This document shows positions 10,686 through 22,863 of a stretch of 64,000 bases of DNA, in pieces (position 1 is the first letter of the stretch; each line of letters starts with the position of its first letter). Where the stretch lies: assembly GCA_015178975.1 (NCBI GenBank), contig WHVD01000043.1, positions 1-64,000 of the forward strand, read 5' to 3'. Source of the DNA: Hysterangium stoloniferum. Its lineage: Eukaryota > Basidiomycota > Agaricomycetes > Hysterangiales > Hysterangiaceae. Under the pieces are notes generated by a model. That model worked only from the letters and a program-made list of their open reading frames with translations. It was not told the origin of the DNA and did no database searches. The position numbers and the translations under genes were made by a program.

Positions 10686-11163
10686 AGATGAAATTTTGGG
10701 GTGATAAAATATAAACTCCTAAAACTAGTCATAGCCAAAGGAAATAGTCTCACTTAAAAATATGAGGACTTTTCCATAAAATTTTGTATATTCAATGAAG
10801 TGTGACTATCCTCCTATGTATGTATATGAGACTGAGTTTATTATTAGGTTTTATACATTAATTGAGGTTCTTAGTGCAAAACAATCCATATCAATATAGC
10901 CTTTTTTGGGTGCATGCCGTGACTGTCACTATCACAACATTGTCACAAAATATTCAAGGTAACCTTCAACAATTCTTCGACTTTTATTCGACTTCAACTC
11001 AACTGCTATTCAACATTTTCAACAACTTTGACTAACCTTCAACATGTCTCAATTTGGCATCATAAATGATTTCATTATTAAATCATAATTTAGTCATAAG
11101 TAAACAATGAAAGGGATAAAAAGACAATATTAGGAATGAAGAGAGTCAGTCAGAAAATCTCAA
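10686..11163 (+). repeat. Spacer with a dispersed Copia-LTR-like repeat (about 10915-11120)
   Basis: 10691-10914 is AT-rich with nothing recognised. From about 10924 (TGTCACTATCACAAC) the sequence runs through imperfect TTCAAC/TTCGAC motifs to a TATA-like GGGATAAAAAG near 11115. A diverged reverse copy sits at about 50830-51056. The TGTCAC start and TATA suggest the U3 of a Ty1/Copia LTR; ends are not defined. Confidence 0.45.
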
Positions 11164-11275
11164 CCACTGTCTGTATATTAGTTTCTGTATTAGTAATCCA
11201 AGTCTCATATTGTCATAACTCTTCAGTATTACAAGACTCAGATTACTAATACAGAAACTAATATACAGACAGTGG
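11164..11275. repeat. Perfect 35-bp inverted repeat with 42-nt loop
   Basis: 11164-11198 and 11241-11275 are exact reverse complements (CCACTGTCTG... and ...CAGACAGTGG). The loop contains a further short inverted pair AGTCT/AGACT. It lies about 140 bp beyond the stop codon of BET3. Confidence 0.9.
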
Positions 11276-11417
11276 TCAGAAGTGGCCGATGTCTAGGCGT
11301 TCACTACAGTACATAAAATTTTCTAGCCTCCATTACCGGCAGAATGAGAGCTAAATATTGCTGCAGTTTCAGATTTATTTTAATTTTACGGTACTAAATA
11401 ACATCACCACATAGCCA

Positions 11418-12199
11418 TTAATCATCGCCGGCCGGGACTTCTTCTTCAAGGTATTTAACCAGCTTCACACGAATCTCTGTCGCCTCGTCTCCTCGCAGTA
11501 CATCCGATAAGAAATCCACTTCTACTTGCATTTGAATCTAGGGGTTCGGGAGTATTATGTTAATGTTCACCATGAATTCACATGATTGTTGCGATGGCCA
11601 CGCACCATCTCAAGTGCGCCTCTCAGAACCCCACAAAGAACATTACTGAACCATAGCCCGCCTTCTAGCGCCTCCTCCGGTAGTTCAACAAATTCTGCCA
11701 GGGGATTCTCGTCCAATGTTAGGGTGAAATATGATAAAGCAGGTGCCGAAGCGACAGGTGGAGAGTGTGAGACTGTAGGAGTGATATTTAGGAACGCCTT
11801 GAACCCCACCTGCGAAATAATTAAACCAGAGAACATAAGCGGGAGCCTAAGCTCATTTCGTGTGGAGTTTGCGTACCTTTGCAACTACCTCTCCAACCTC
11901 ACGGAAGTCACTACACCGCCCAATACCACTGCGTGCTAGAAAATCTTCAATAATTCGACACCCAATATTGTATCCCATCTTCTCCAATTGTGTGTTTACG
12001 GCGTTGTAGTCTTCATAGTCTTGAATCAACTGAACAACAAGCGCCCCATAGGTCAAGGTGAAAAGTTCCGCATTCTACAAGAAGAAGAGCCCAATAAATC
12101 GGTGGAGGGTGCATACACAGTACATGCTCTTACTATTTTGTCGGTGCGAGCCTTCCAGAGGTCTTCGCCAATGGCCTTATGTTGCTTGAGAGAGGCCAT
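11418..12199 (-). CDS. BET3: TRAPP complex subunit BET3 (TRAPPC3)
   Basis: Four exons, 12199-12134, 12074-11877, 11809-11606 and 11537-11418, join in frame to 195 residues, close to the usual 180-195. The protein starts [16 protein letters not shown] and carries the family signatures [24 protein letters not shown] (with the Cys that is palmitoylated in the family), [10 protein letters not shown] and a C-terminal [16 protein letters not shown]3 is a core subunit of the TRAPP tethering complexes, which act as exchange factor for Ypt1/Rab1 in ER-to-Golgi traffic. Introns are 59, 67 and 68 nt. Its start faces the next gene, so the two may share a divergent promoter of roughly 0.2 kb. Confidence 0.95.
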
Positions 12200-12427
12200 T
12201 GACTGTTACACTGTCACACGTCACATGCAGCTTTCTAATTTAACAAGTGGCAACCCACTATGGGAAGAAATAGTGAGCACCTCACCTTTCCTATCATTTA
12301 TGCCGTTAAATTAACTTTGGTAATTGTGAAGAAAGTCAGAAGATTGCCCTACCTGTTCGCAGTAAGCAGTCGTTTACACGGCACGAGTACCCCATCCATT
12401 CTTACAGCTACTTACAAACTATTCTAG
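12200..12427. promoter_or_regulatory. Divergent intergenic region between BET3 and the GTPase gene
   Basis: Short spacer between head-to-head genes; presumably holds both promoters and the unresolved first exon(s) of the GTPase gene. No clear TATA box or other motif recognised. Confidence 0.35.
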
Positions 12428-14352
12428 AGCTCAAAAAGGACCCGGGTGTTCCCAAATTGCCCAGCTTGAAGGTGAAAAATGAATTCAGAAAGATGTGCCA
12501 ATCTGTATGTTGCTGATGTACAACCCTACCTGGCTTTTGCACCAATCTGCCACATAGGTCCGTCCTCAAAAATCGCATAATGCACGAAATGCAGGAGAAG
12601 ATGTGACCATGACCCCGGAGAACTCCCTCGCAGCATTGGCAGCATCTGCTGAGACGTCAGATCCTTCCAGTTCTGCTCAATATTCTATGGATCCCATTGC
12701 TCAAGCCAAACGTCAATACATCCGCACTCTTCATCGTGTTATTGAGCAATCAGACGTTATCATCTTAGTACTGGATGCTAGAGATCCGGAAGGTTGCAGG
12801 AGCAAACTAGTGGAAGAGGAAGTGAGGCGGCGGGAAAGCGAGGGGAAGAGATTGGTTTTTGTGATGAACAAGATTGGTGTGTTTGATGACATTTTTGCGG
12901 GAGCATATTTCCGTATTAACTTCCCACGTCATTCAGATCTCGTTTCGCAAGAAAACGCATTAGCTTGGATGCGATATCTTCGACACACAGCACCCACGAT
13001 TCCTTTCCGTTCATCTACTCAACAACAGACTAGCAACCTCAAATCGCGCTCATCACCAGGACTTATGAATTTAATCAAATCATATAAGACTGGACCGTCA
13101 AGTAGAATCACAGTGGGAGTTGTAGGATACCCAAATGTCGGTAAATCAAGTCTAATTAATTCGTTAAAAAGGTCAAAGGTACGCTGTTCTTGCAATATTT
13201 ATTTATAATAATATGAAATTCTTCCAGGTATGCGCTGTCGCTGCGGAAGCAGGCTGGACACGCGATCTTCAAAGTATTCAAGTAGATCGAGGCATCCGTA
13301 TTATTGACTCTCCAGGAGTTGTGTTTGATGACATAGACCCCGAAAGCGTGAAGGGGCGTTCGGGTGTACTGTTAAGAAATGTGTTAAAAGTAGAAGATGT
13401 AGAAGACCCCTTAGCCGTCGGTATGTAGCTCAATGATAGCAAATTCTGCGTATGTCACTAATATAAATTCTAGTTGAGGAAATTACAGCCAGGACAGAGA
13501 GAGAAACGCTACAAAAAATTTATAAACTGCCAGAATGGAATAACATGCTCGAGTTCATGACTATGCTAGCATTATCTACGGGGCGTCTGCTAAAAGTGCG
13601 CCTTTCTTTTCCATCGATGATAAACCGCTGACTAGCGCCTAGGGTGGTTCTCCAGATCTTATGGCAGCCGCTCGCTCAGTACTTCAGGATTGGAATGCAA
13701 ATAAAATACCTTACTTTTCAGTACCGCCAACTGTGCACCCTTCGAGCTTACCCTCAAATGTACCCGGCGCAGAGAACGTTGGAGAAGCGACCATAGTACA
13801 AGGAGGCTTCGGAGCGGCATTCGACCTTGGGGCGTTATATGGTGAAGCGATGCAACAAGACTCGGAGGTTGCTGAGGAGGAAGATGGTGCGATGCAGGAG
13901 GACGGGTGAGTTTACGCGTATCATGTGTGTCTCCGCTCCCTAACTCACATCTGGGTACTAGTAATGAGATGGAATCTGATGATCTTCGGCATGTCATACC
14001 CCGGAAGCGTTCACTATCTATCACCCCCGAGCTCGAGCTTGCCCCAAATGAACTACGGCCAATACTAGGCAAACGAGCATTAACGCCATCTGAAGTGGGA
14101 GGTCCCGCCCAAACACGTCCTACACGAGCTCCTGCGCCAAAACGCATCAAGCCAACTTATGATACTGTTTTCAATGAGCAAGAACGGGAGACGATGGGTA
14201 TTTCGAATCCTATGGGACGTAAAAATTTGAAAGAGAATATGAAGAAAAAGAAGAAGGCTGTGAGAAGGGCTGCGAAAGCTCTAGATAAAGGGATGGTTGT
14301 AGATGATGTTGGGGATGCCGTCGAGTTTACATTCCGCATACCGGGTACTTGA
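12428..14352 (+). CDS. GNL3: Nucleostemin-type circularly permuted GTPase (GNL3/Grn1-like), start unresolved
   Basis: Visible exons: 12428-12471 (LKKDPGVPKLPSLK, the family's KKDPGIP motif), 12558-12876, 12937-13178, 13228-13420, 13474-13595, 13643-13905, 13962-14352. GTPase motifs come in permuted order: DARDPEG, then NKID (completed across an intron), then GYPNVGKSS, then DSPG. The C-terminus is basic (KKKKKAVRR). Family members act in the nucleolus in 60S ribosome assembly and export. The first exon with the usual basic N-terminus was not found. At 12558-12608 another frame (KNRIMHEMQEKM) looks more like the family than the frame that joins the GTPase domain, so a frameshift or misplaced intron is possible there. 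Confidence 0.88.
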
Positions 14353-14532
14353 TTATACTTTGTATGATTTTTTGTTGTTGTTTTTTCTTTTTCTCCGTTG
14401 CTTATATATACTTGACTCAAACCACCTTCACTTTGAATAACGAGCTACGATGTACCTGTTTAAAATTGATTGGGCCAGGAGCTCCAACTAACTTGCTTTT
14501 TAGCCGCCCGCGATTCTCTGTCCAGAGCTGCC

Positions 14533-15074
14533 ATGGTACACATACTCGGAACTCTTCTCCCTGACTCACGGTTCACAAAAGTTTGTTTTAGCTATCCGTT
14601 TAACTTGATAATTCTTACACTATCTTTCAGGCAGCACTCACATTTTTCTACGGAATTGGTTCGCACACAGCTGCGCGGATATGTGCCCGTTACCAAATAC
14701 ACGACCGTTCACGCGTTCGTGACCTAACCCCAACGCAAATCACAGAACTCGCTTCATTTCTATCGTCACCCTCTACAACTCCTGCAATGCCAACGCTTCC
14801 CCTCGCTGCTGCACATTTCAAGCCGCCAGCTAGGGCTCCTCCTCTTCCCGAACTTTCACGGCGTCAGCGTGAAGGACTAAAGAAAGAGCCATTGAAAGAT
14901 CTGAAGATTGAGACAGAGCTCCGTCGTCAAGTGCGCGAGAACATTGCGCATCAACGTCTCATTGGAAGTTATGTGGGAAGGCGCCATGCGATGGCTTTAC
15001 CTGTTCGCGGGCAAAGAACAAAATCCAATGCGAAGACCGCAGCGAAGCTCAACAGAATCGAGCGCAGAGGATAA
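14533..15074 (+). CDS. MRPS13: Mitochondrial ribosomal protein uS13m
   Basis: Two exons, 14533-14580 and 14631-15074, give 163 residues. It starts [13 protein letters not shown], then [18 protein letters not shown] (helix-turn-helix region typical of S13) and the RNA-binding tail with [27 protein letters not shown]. The extra insert with Pro/Ala is usual for fungal mitochondrial S13. The protein sits in the head of the mitochondrial small subunit. It follows the GTPase gene in tandem with 180 bp between them. Confidence 0.93.
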
Positions 15075-15397
15075 ACTGTCGATGTGGATATGCACTATCG
15101 GTGGTTATGATATAGCTGCGTGTTCTTACGACAGACGTAGAGGATTACACTTGGTCAGACTATTGGCATACCATACGATCTATTATTGTTGTAGGTATAA
15201 ATGAACCTGGATCCAAAAAAGATGTTATAATACTATGGTTACGGTGCGTTTCAAAGATCAGAGCCCCAAGTTGTTATCGTTTAAATAAGTCGGATGACCA
15301 CCCGGGGACGAAATCCAGCCTAAAGGCATCAATGTATGAATTATACTTTGAAACCAACACCCAATATCGATACATATTATAGTCCGCTCTGCTGCAG
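15075..15397. other. Intergenic, convergent ends of uS13m and UFD1
   Basis: Space between two stop codons; carries the 3' untranslated regions. Nothing else recognised. Confidence 0.5.
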
Positions 15398-17207
15398 CTA
15401 ATCACTGTCAATGACAATTACATCGTCATCGTCCACACCCCAATCGGGTGTAGGACTTCTCTGCCTTTGTGGCTTCGGCTTCGGTCTTGATTGCTGCGAA
15501 GCAGCGAGTCGGCCCCTTCCCAAGGCCTGTCCTCTACCCCAATTCTTGTCTGCATTGGGCTCAATCTTGCCTTTCGCTGCTTCGGCTGATCCTGACGATG
15601 AGGATGCTTGACTGGGTCCTGGTCGTCCTGATAGTGTGCTGCCAGAACCCCCAAACGCAGACACTGCCGGTCGAGGGGAAGAAGGGGTCTCTTTCGGCGG
15701 CGGTGGAGTATAGGGAACAACTGGGAAGCCAAAGAAAAGCTTTCCGGGTGGGAGATTTAACGGTGCGGGAACCTTCACATCAGACTCGAGTTCATCGTTG
15801 GTCACCACACGCGGTTTACTGTGAATGTCGGTAAAAAGAGAACGGTGATGCAAATAAGATGACCATACTTTGTTCTAAATATCTTGCTGTCACTCGGAGC
15901 ATCTTCGACTTTCCTTACGGAAATCCCCTTCCCCTTGGTTCTTCTGCCGTTCAGAGTTTCGCCACGACCTTTGAATGATTCCCACTCGGTCCCTCCTTTC
16001 GACACTAAGATGAATCTGAGAAGAAACTCGCACAACACAAGGCAAAAACGAACCGCCAGGAACGTTAGATAATGAGGATGCTGGACGTGAGCTCCCGGGA
16101 GTTGTGTCACCAACATCAATCTTCAGCTTGCTTGCCATAGTTGCTTGGGGCTTTGGCTCTGGGCGTGCGGGCTCAACGTACCTAAAAACATCGGAGAGTC
16201 ATTTGAAAGCTTCAATTGTAACCAGTTGGTACCTACCCCTTCGGTGCGGCAAAATCTACTTCCAAGTCTGTATCTAAAATCGAAATGGCACGGCCCTCAG
16301 GGAGAATTTCCATTATTAATATTTGGAATGTGATGGAGTTATACGATATTTCGATTATGTCGCCTTGTGTGAGGGCTGTAAAATGTCGTAATGCCTGCTC
16401 AAGCCTGTCCAAAAAGATATTCTCAATAAAAGCACAGAGACAGAGTTAGTTCTGTGTTTCGCTCTCACACGGCTTTCGGGTCAGAAATTTCCAAGAAGTC
16501 GACAGTCTGCGCCTGGAGCTTCACACGCGTCCCCTTTGGAAGCTGCGCTCCAGTGATGCGAATAGGATCTCCTTCATTCAAACGTAGGGTCTTCATCATC
16601 TGTAGGAGGTTAGGGTATGCTGGATGCCGAAGACCAACTCGTACCCAATATGGCAAATGAACTACGCCTTCTTCTGCAATAAATTCAAGGACACCTGCAT
16701 GTGTCGATGCAGCTGGATTACTTGGGTTACGTAGTTGAAACATCCACGGCGATGGGAGATCGAGGGAGGCTACGCTGATATATAAACTTAGTAGCTCTTA
16801 TGATAAGGGCGCGCACGTACTTAAATTCGCGAGGGCAGAAGGGGGCAACATAACTGAAATATGTAGTATTTAACCAATGGTTCCATAGACTATAGGTAGA
16901 ACATAGAGAAGGCGCACTTTTGCCACCGAAGCTGACATTCGTGCGTTCTCGACCAGGAAGCATGGCAACACTATACGCCTTCAGGTAGTCGTCGTATGAT
17001 CGAGCTGGAACATGAAAGCCGTGACCTCCACGCATTTCACTTTTTACATTGAAATAAAGACTATTGAGCTTTTTCGACGTGCTCTTAAGTGCAGAGGACT
17101 CACGCAGCGAGCTGGGCAAACAATGCCTGTGGGCCCATTGGTTCGCCATTAAACTGTAGATACGTAAGTAAGGACCCAAATGTGTGATTATCACTCACAA
17201 AATCCAT
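15398..17207 (-). CDS. UFD1: Ubiquitin fusion degradation protein 1 (Cdc48/p97 cofactor)
   Basis: About nine exons, starting with a tiny one (ATG at 17207) and ending at 15398. Family landmarks in order: YDDYLKAYSVAMLPGRERT, IMLPPSALANL (split by an intron), GVVHLPYWV, FLEISDPKAV, GDIIEISYN, EVDFAAPKGYVEP, then the C-terminal part with FKGRGETLNGR and KLFFGFPVVPY. The tail is Pro/Ser-rich and ends in acidic DDDDVIVIDSD. UFD1 forms a dimer with Npl4 and recruits ubiquitylated substrates to Cdc48 in ER-associated degradation. The double-psi barrel domain is complete. Exon 1 coding only three residues is inferred from splice signals. Confidence 0.94.
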
Positions 17208-17356
17208 ATTCGTAGTTGACAGGTAGGAAGTCGTGGTACAAGGGCAAAGTTCAACGCATGCGTAAGTGGCGGAAACGTCAGCGCGATGTGACGAAGGGCG
17301 TCTAAATTTATTCACAAGTAACGTCTTCAAAGTTACTCTCCTCGTCGTTCAACGCA

Positions 17357-19457
17357 ATGGCTACGACGATTGCTGCTCCTGCTCCTGCCAGAGTTGGTGG
17401 TAACTCCAACACGGCCTTTAATGACAAGGTAAAGTCATTTCGCCCCTTATGGCGCGATTTTGTGGACTAAAGATGGACGAAATGTAGGGCAAGCCCATGG
17501 AAGTGCGTTTATCCAATATGACAGCAGCAAAAGGTGCACAACGCCTTGGGATATCTATTAGTTATGGTACTTATTATATTCTCATAGCCATCAGTGACGC
17601 CGTGCGCACCTCGCTGGGCCCGAAAGGCATGGACAAAATGGTGAGCTCCATTTGTATCTGGCAGTAGACACATTTAGCTAACGTTTACCGTTATAGATCC
17701 AAACGTCAAAAGGGGAAGTCATTATCACAAATGATGGGGCAACGATTCTGCAGAGTATCCAAGCACTCCACCCTGCTGCCAAAATGGTAATTCCTCACGG
17801 TGTTCTCTTTTCAGTCACGAACTAAGTTTACTCTGGGTAGCTTGTGGATCTTTCTGTTGCTCAGGATATTGAGGCTGGAGATGGGACTACTTCCGTTGTT
17901 GTACTTGCGGGTAGTTTATTGGGTGCTGCAGAGAAAATGCTCGGAAAAGGTACGCAATTGTTTTTCGTAGGCTTTCTGTCTTCTCACGCCGGTTCTCTAC
18001 AGGAATGCATCCTACCATAATCGCCGAGGCATTTATCAAAGCGTCTCAAAAGGCTGTTGAATATTTGAACGAGATCTCAATGCCTATTGATTTGAAAGAC
18101 CATGCTAGCCTTTTACGTGCTGCAAGCACCTCCTTGAACTCCAAAGTAATGGTTTCTGCAAACTAATGCATTACATCTGTTGACTTGTTTGTAGATCGTT
18201 TCCCAATACTCTTCGACTTTGGCACCTATCGCCGTCAATGCTGTAACACGCCTGGCCACAGCAACATCATCGAACGTTGACTTACGCGACGTTCGAATTG
18301 TCAAGAAAGTCGGTGGAACGATTGAAGATACCGAGTTGGTAGACAATGGTGTCGTCTTAAACCAAAATGTTGTCGTCGCTGGAGGTGGACCCACTCGAAT
18401 GGAAAAGGCCAAAATTGGTTTAATTCAATTCCAATTGAGTGCACCGAAGCCTGACGTGCGTTATGTCATCCATAATAATTCTTTAGCAAGCTCATCGCCC
18501 TTCATTTAGATGGACAATACTGTAATTGTAAACGATTACCGACAAATGGATAAGGTTATCAAGGAAGAACGTCAATATATCCTGAATCTATGCAAAAAAA
18601 TCAAGAAGACAGGTTGCAATGTCCTTTTGATTCAAAAGTCCATTCTTCGTGATGCCGTTAACGAGTTATCACTGAATTTCCTTTCGCGATTAAAAATCGT
18701 CGTCGTAAAGGACGTGGAACGGGACGAGATAGACTTCCTCTCCAAGAGTTTAGGATGCAAGCCCGTTGCGGACATTGAGTCCTTCACAGAGGACAAGCTT
18801 GGATCTGCGGAACTTTTCGACGAAGTTAGCAAGGCTGGGGCACGAGTCGTGAAGATTACCGGTGTCAAGAACATGGGCCGTACGGTCAGTATCTTGGCAA
18901 TGGGCGGTAACTCGCTTGTTCTTGAAGAGAATGAGCGTAGTTTACACGACGCATTGTGTGTCGTACGCTGTCTTGTAAAAAAGCGGTTGGTGGATCCTGC
19001 TTTTTAATCCGAGATTCGATATCGATCTTCATATACAGTGCGCTTATTGGTGGTGGTGGCGCTCCTGAGATTCATGTATCTCGAATGCTCTCCCAATACG
19101 CCCACTCTTTGAAGGGGATGGAGCAGTATTGCTTCCAGGCCTACGCTGACGCGCTAGAGGTCATCCCCACGACTCTAGCAGAGAATGCGGGTCTCAACCC
19201 CATTGCTATTGTAACCGAACTTCGCAATCGACATGCATTGGGAGAGCGTAATGCTGGAATCAACGTTCGAACGGTATGCACATGTGGATCGTGCTGATGT
19301 TTTAATTGTGCTAAGTTATGTTTTACAGGGATTAATTTCAAACATTTTGGACGAAAATGTCGTTCAACCTCTCCTCGTGTCGACAAGTGCCTTGGAACTT
19401 GCTACGGAAACGGTTGGTTTGTTGTTGAAGATTGATGATTATGTGCAGGCACGGTAG
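17357..19457 (+). CDS. CCT4: T-complex protein 1 subunit delta (CCT4)
   Basis: Ten exons (17357-17428, 17488-17533, 17588-17640, 17697-17786, 17841-17949, 18003-18145, 18195-18455, 18510-18985, 19039-19273, 19329-19457) give 537 residues, the family length. Group II chaperonin motifs: [28 protein letters not shown] (ATP site), [26 protein letters not shown] and [18 protein letters not shown] are diagnostic of delta rather than other subunits. It is one of eight subunits of the cytosolic TRiC/CCT ring that folds actin and tubulin. It diverges from UFD1 with 149 bp between starts. Confidence 0.97.
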
Positions 19458-19546
19458 TATCTAGTGCATGGAGCATGGGAGTGAAAGGTATAATAATAGT
19501 CACCAAAAATACAGTATTAGCTATCCTCATAGAGATCTAATTTCTG

Positions 19547-20573
19547 TCATGATAATTCGTACAGCCATTGTTTGAAATCTGCAAGCCCATCCGCTGCCTT
19601 CTCTGGATCATGTGTCGTCTTCCCTATGCTGACTGATGAACCCAAAATCTGAATCTCTCCCCCTTCCCACTCCTGGAACTTAAATCCTTTCCCCTTAACT
19701 CCTGAACATTCCAGACCTCCCATTTCACCATCAGCATCTTCATCGTCGCCTAATTGACCGACTCCAACACTGCCAGCTTGAGACTCCTTGCGCTTCTCTA
19801 ATTCCCGCTCCAGGATCGTACGAACACGGGAAACAGCAAGTGCGGCATTGGATGACGATGAAGTAAGGAGGTCACATTTATGTGCCAAAATAACCAATGA
19901 AGGCTGGCGTCTAGAAGGTGGGAGTGAGGTTATGGCGTGAAGAATGCGATGTAGATGTCTATGGTCGGTTGTCAGCATGTACCATTGAGTTGAAAATTAT
20001 GATTTACTCTGCGACTTCAGGACCATTTCGCGCGATGGTACTTGCGTCAACTACAAAAACAACAGCCTTTGCGTTTGGAAGAAATTCTTTAAATCGATCT
20101 CTGATACGAGCATGGCCCGGAATATCGACAAGCTTCCCATAATGCGGCTTATTCAGAGAGGAATGAAGTTGAATTAATGATTCAGTGGGTTGAAGGGAAG
20201 TATGTGTAGGAGAGACGCTCCCATAGACGAGCTAGAAGTACGAAAATTTCATTTCTGCTCTATAATGCTTGGGGTATACCTCTTACCGCGCACTGTATTG
20301 CCGTTTTTCCAGAATCGGACGAGCCCGTTAGAAGGATGGAATTGCCTGGTGCAGCTTTTGGTGAACGTGTCTTAACTAATTTAAAGACTGTAGAAGGGAT
20401 GTGAGCTCAAGAACCGAGACTGAACATGGAGACATACCCATCATAAGTAACGTTACGCCCACCATGAGAAACAAGAGTGGCATTGAGATTGAACGTAGTG
20501 GGCTGAGACGATAATAAGTTTGTAAAACTTCAGCCATTCCGGGATTTGCTGCTTGCTGATTTATATCTGCCAT
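19547..20573 (-). CDS. SRPRB: Signal recognition particle receptor subunit beta
   Basis: Starts MADINQQAANPGMAEVL at 20573. A single membrane anchor follows (SMPLLFLMVGVTLLMMG), then a small GTPase domain: GSSDSGKT (P-loop), VDIPGHARIRDRF (switch II region), AHKCDLL (G4, HKCD form usual in this family). It ends KQWLYELS. The coding parts are split by short introns (for example AG before LVYGSV at about 20232). The protein anchors SRP receptor alpha to the ER membrane and passes ribosomes to the Sec61 channel, which is also encoded in this window. A Gly/Asp-rich insert before the C-terminus is not conserved. Confidence 0.92.
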
Positions 20574-20768
20574 ATTTTATATCTTCAGGTCAGGCTACTG
20601 TTCATAAACATTATAAGTAAGGCTGGTATACCGGTAATAGTTCAAGTTGCTATCAGAACACATACCAATGACAGTGGACACAGTGCAGTCAATTGGGGTC
20701 TGTCACGTGGCTCCAACGCGTCATTCTCCCACAGTCCTCATTTTCAGTTCTCCACTCATACCCTAATC

Positions 20769-22863
20769 ATGACAACCCAGAAGGCTCGCATTGAAGAAGT
20801 CATCGATGCTACTGAGGTCGATAACGCAGGATCGGCCTCCGAGTCGTCTGGTGACGAGCGCCACCCCGAAGCATCACCGAGTGCTCAGCCATCGTCATCG
20901 ACAGCGAGTACGTCTGCTCCAAAAAAGAAAAAGAAAAAGAAATCAAAGGCTGCACGCGCCTTGGCAGCTCTTCGACCTCAAGACACTATACCACAAGCTA
21001 TCGTTGATGAGGTTTTGCACAAGGTGAAGACCGAGGACGGTCCGGGAGCACGCGATATCAACGAAGCCGAAGTGAGAAAAGCGCTTGAGCTTTTAAAAAT
21101 TGGCGACGTCATCAAAGGGAAAGCTGGTATTGGCGGTAAGAATAGGAAAGAGATGGGAGAACATAAAGTATGTGGATTACGCCGCTTGCCTATCCTCTCC
21201 CTTTGCTAAATTGCATAGTTTTGGCAAACACAACCAGTCCCACAATTAGGTATGATTTAGATTAATGTCTCGGACTTCCTTTACAATAGTCCATTTAGGC
21301 GAGGGACCTCCGTTAGATGATGGATACATAGAACCCTCGAAGCCTCGAGAAGAGGTCCGACAGGAGGCCTATCCGCTTCCCAAGGATTTCCAATGGTGTG
21401 CCGTAGACCTCAATGATGCCAACCAGTTGAAAGAAGTCTATGAGCTTTTATCCGCCAACTATGTCGAGGACGATAATGCCGCTTTCCGTTTTCGGTATAC
21501 CGCAGAATTTCTTGAATGGTAGGCAAGATCTAATGGACTCTTTGCTTTTATCACTAAATTTTACCGATTTTTAGGGCCTTAAAACCTCCTGGGTATCATC
21601 CTGAATGGCACATCGGTGTAAGGGTATCTTCAAACAAGAAATTAGTTGCCTTCATATCAGGCGTACCTATCACTCTTCGCGCCAGGAAAAAGTGAGAGTA
21701 CGCTCAAATTAAATTTAAAATGATATCTCAATACTGTTTAGTATCGTTCGTGCCAGCGAAATCAATTATCTTTGCGTACACAAGAAACTCCGTTCCAAGC
21801 GCCTCGCACCAGTCCTAATTAAGGAGGTGACCAGACAGTGCCATTTAAAAGGTGTTTTCCAAGCGCTGTACACAGCAGGTGTTGTGCTACCCACCCCCGT
21901 CTCCACATGCCGGTTTGTAGCTCTTCTTAAAGCCCCATAGGCGAAAGTCTCAGCGACTATTTCTCAGATACTACCACCGTTCGCTCAACATCCCGAAACT
22001 CGTAGATGTCAAATTTACTTATGTCCCACGGAATATGACTCTGGCGCGTATGATACGCTCTAATAAACTTCCCACCGTGCCGAATCTTGCGAAAACAGAA
22101 GGTGGTCTTCGAGAAATGGAAGACAAGGACGTCAAGCAAGTTGCAGAATTATTTAGTCGATATATGCAGCGCTTCCGAATGATACCTATAATGACACTCG
22201 AAGAACTTCGGCACCAATTCCTCAGTGGAAAAGGGAAAGGAGAACGGGTGCCTGGCGTATGGAAAGGCCGCCGGGAAGGGCAGGTTACTTGGACGTACGT
22301 TGTTGAGGTAAGATTTCTCCATGGGTTGCAGTGTGTTGGTGTTAACCTTTTTTATATATAGAATCTACAGACAAAACGGATCACCGATTTTTTTTCATTC
22401 TACACTCTACCCTCCTCCATAATAGGAAATCTAAAACACGGGGTTCTTGAAGCTGCCTACCTCTTCTACTACGCAACAGACGTAGCTTTTTCTCCTGGAG
22501 CTGAAGGTGATGGTCGACTCCAGGCCCGACTCCAGGAACTCGTTCACGATGCACTTATCGTCGCTGATCAGGTATATACTTCCCCTCCATTTGCTATCTT
22601 GGCGGGGCTGATGCTCGTAATAAGGCAAAATTTGATGTTTTCAATGCCCTGACGCTAATGGATAACGCCAGCTTTTTGCAAGATCTCAAGGTATGTGTTA
22701 TCCTTTCTCGTATCGGTTCAACTTGTTAACACAGCCACAGTTCGGATCTGGAGATGGTTTACTCAATTATTACTTATATAACTGGCGAACCGCCCCTTTG
22801 GCTGGTGTTGAGGCGGCTTCGGGTGATCCCATCGGCCGGGGAGTCGGTGTGGTAATGTTGTAG
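20769..22863 (+). CDS. NMT1: Glycylpeptide N-tetradecanoyltransferase (N-myristoyltransferase)
   Basis: Nine exons (20769-21167, 21219-21249, 21299-21518, 21575-21691, 21742-21912, 21968-22307, 22362-22571, 22625-22690, 22741-22863) give 558 residues. A Ser-rich, Lys-rich N-terminus (KKKKKKKSK) is followed by the catalytic body: [32 protein letters not shown]-like [32 protein letters not shown], and the short C-terminus ending GVGVVML, which supplies the catalytic carboxylate. The enzyme attaches myristate to N-terminal Gly of ARF, Galpha and other proteins. All core blocks are present. Confidence 0.96.

Noticed and set aside
10354-10686. 110-codon open frame on the minus strand
   Set aside because: Lies wholly inside the solo LTR-D and runs into its terminal sequence; no domain.
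11586-11939. 117-codon plus-strand frame
   Set aside because: Antisense to clear BET3 exons with matching splice sites and protein signature.
20553-20768. N-terminal extension of the N-myristoyltransferase
   Set aside because: The frame is open upstream, but it overlaps the start of the divergent SRPRB gene and has no conserved residues; the ATG at 20769 fits the family.
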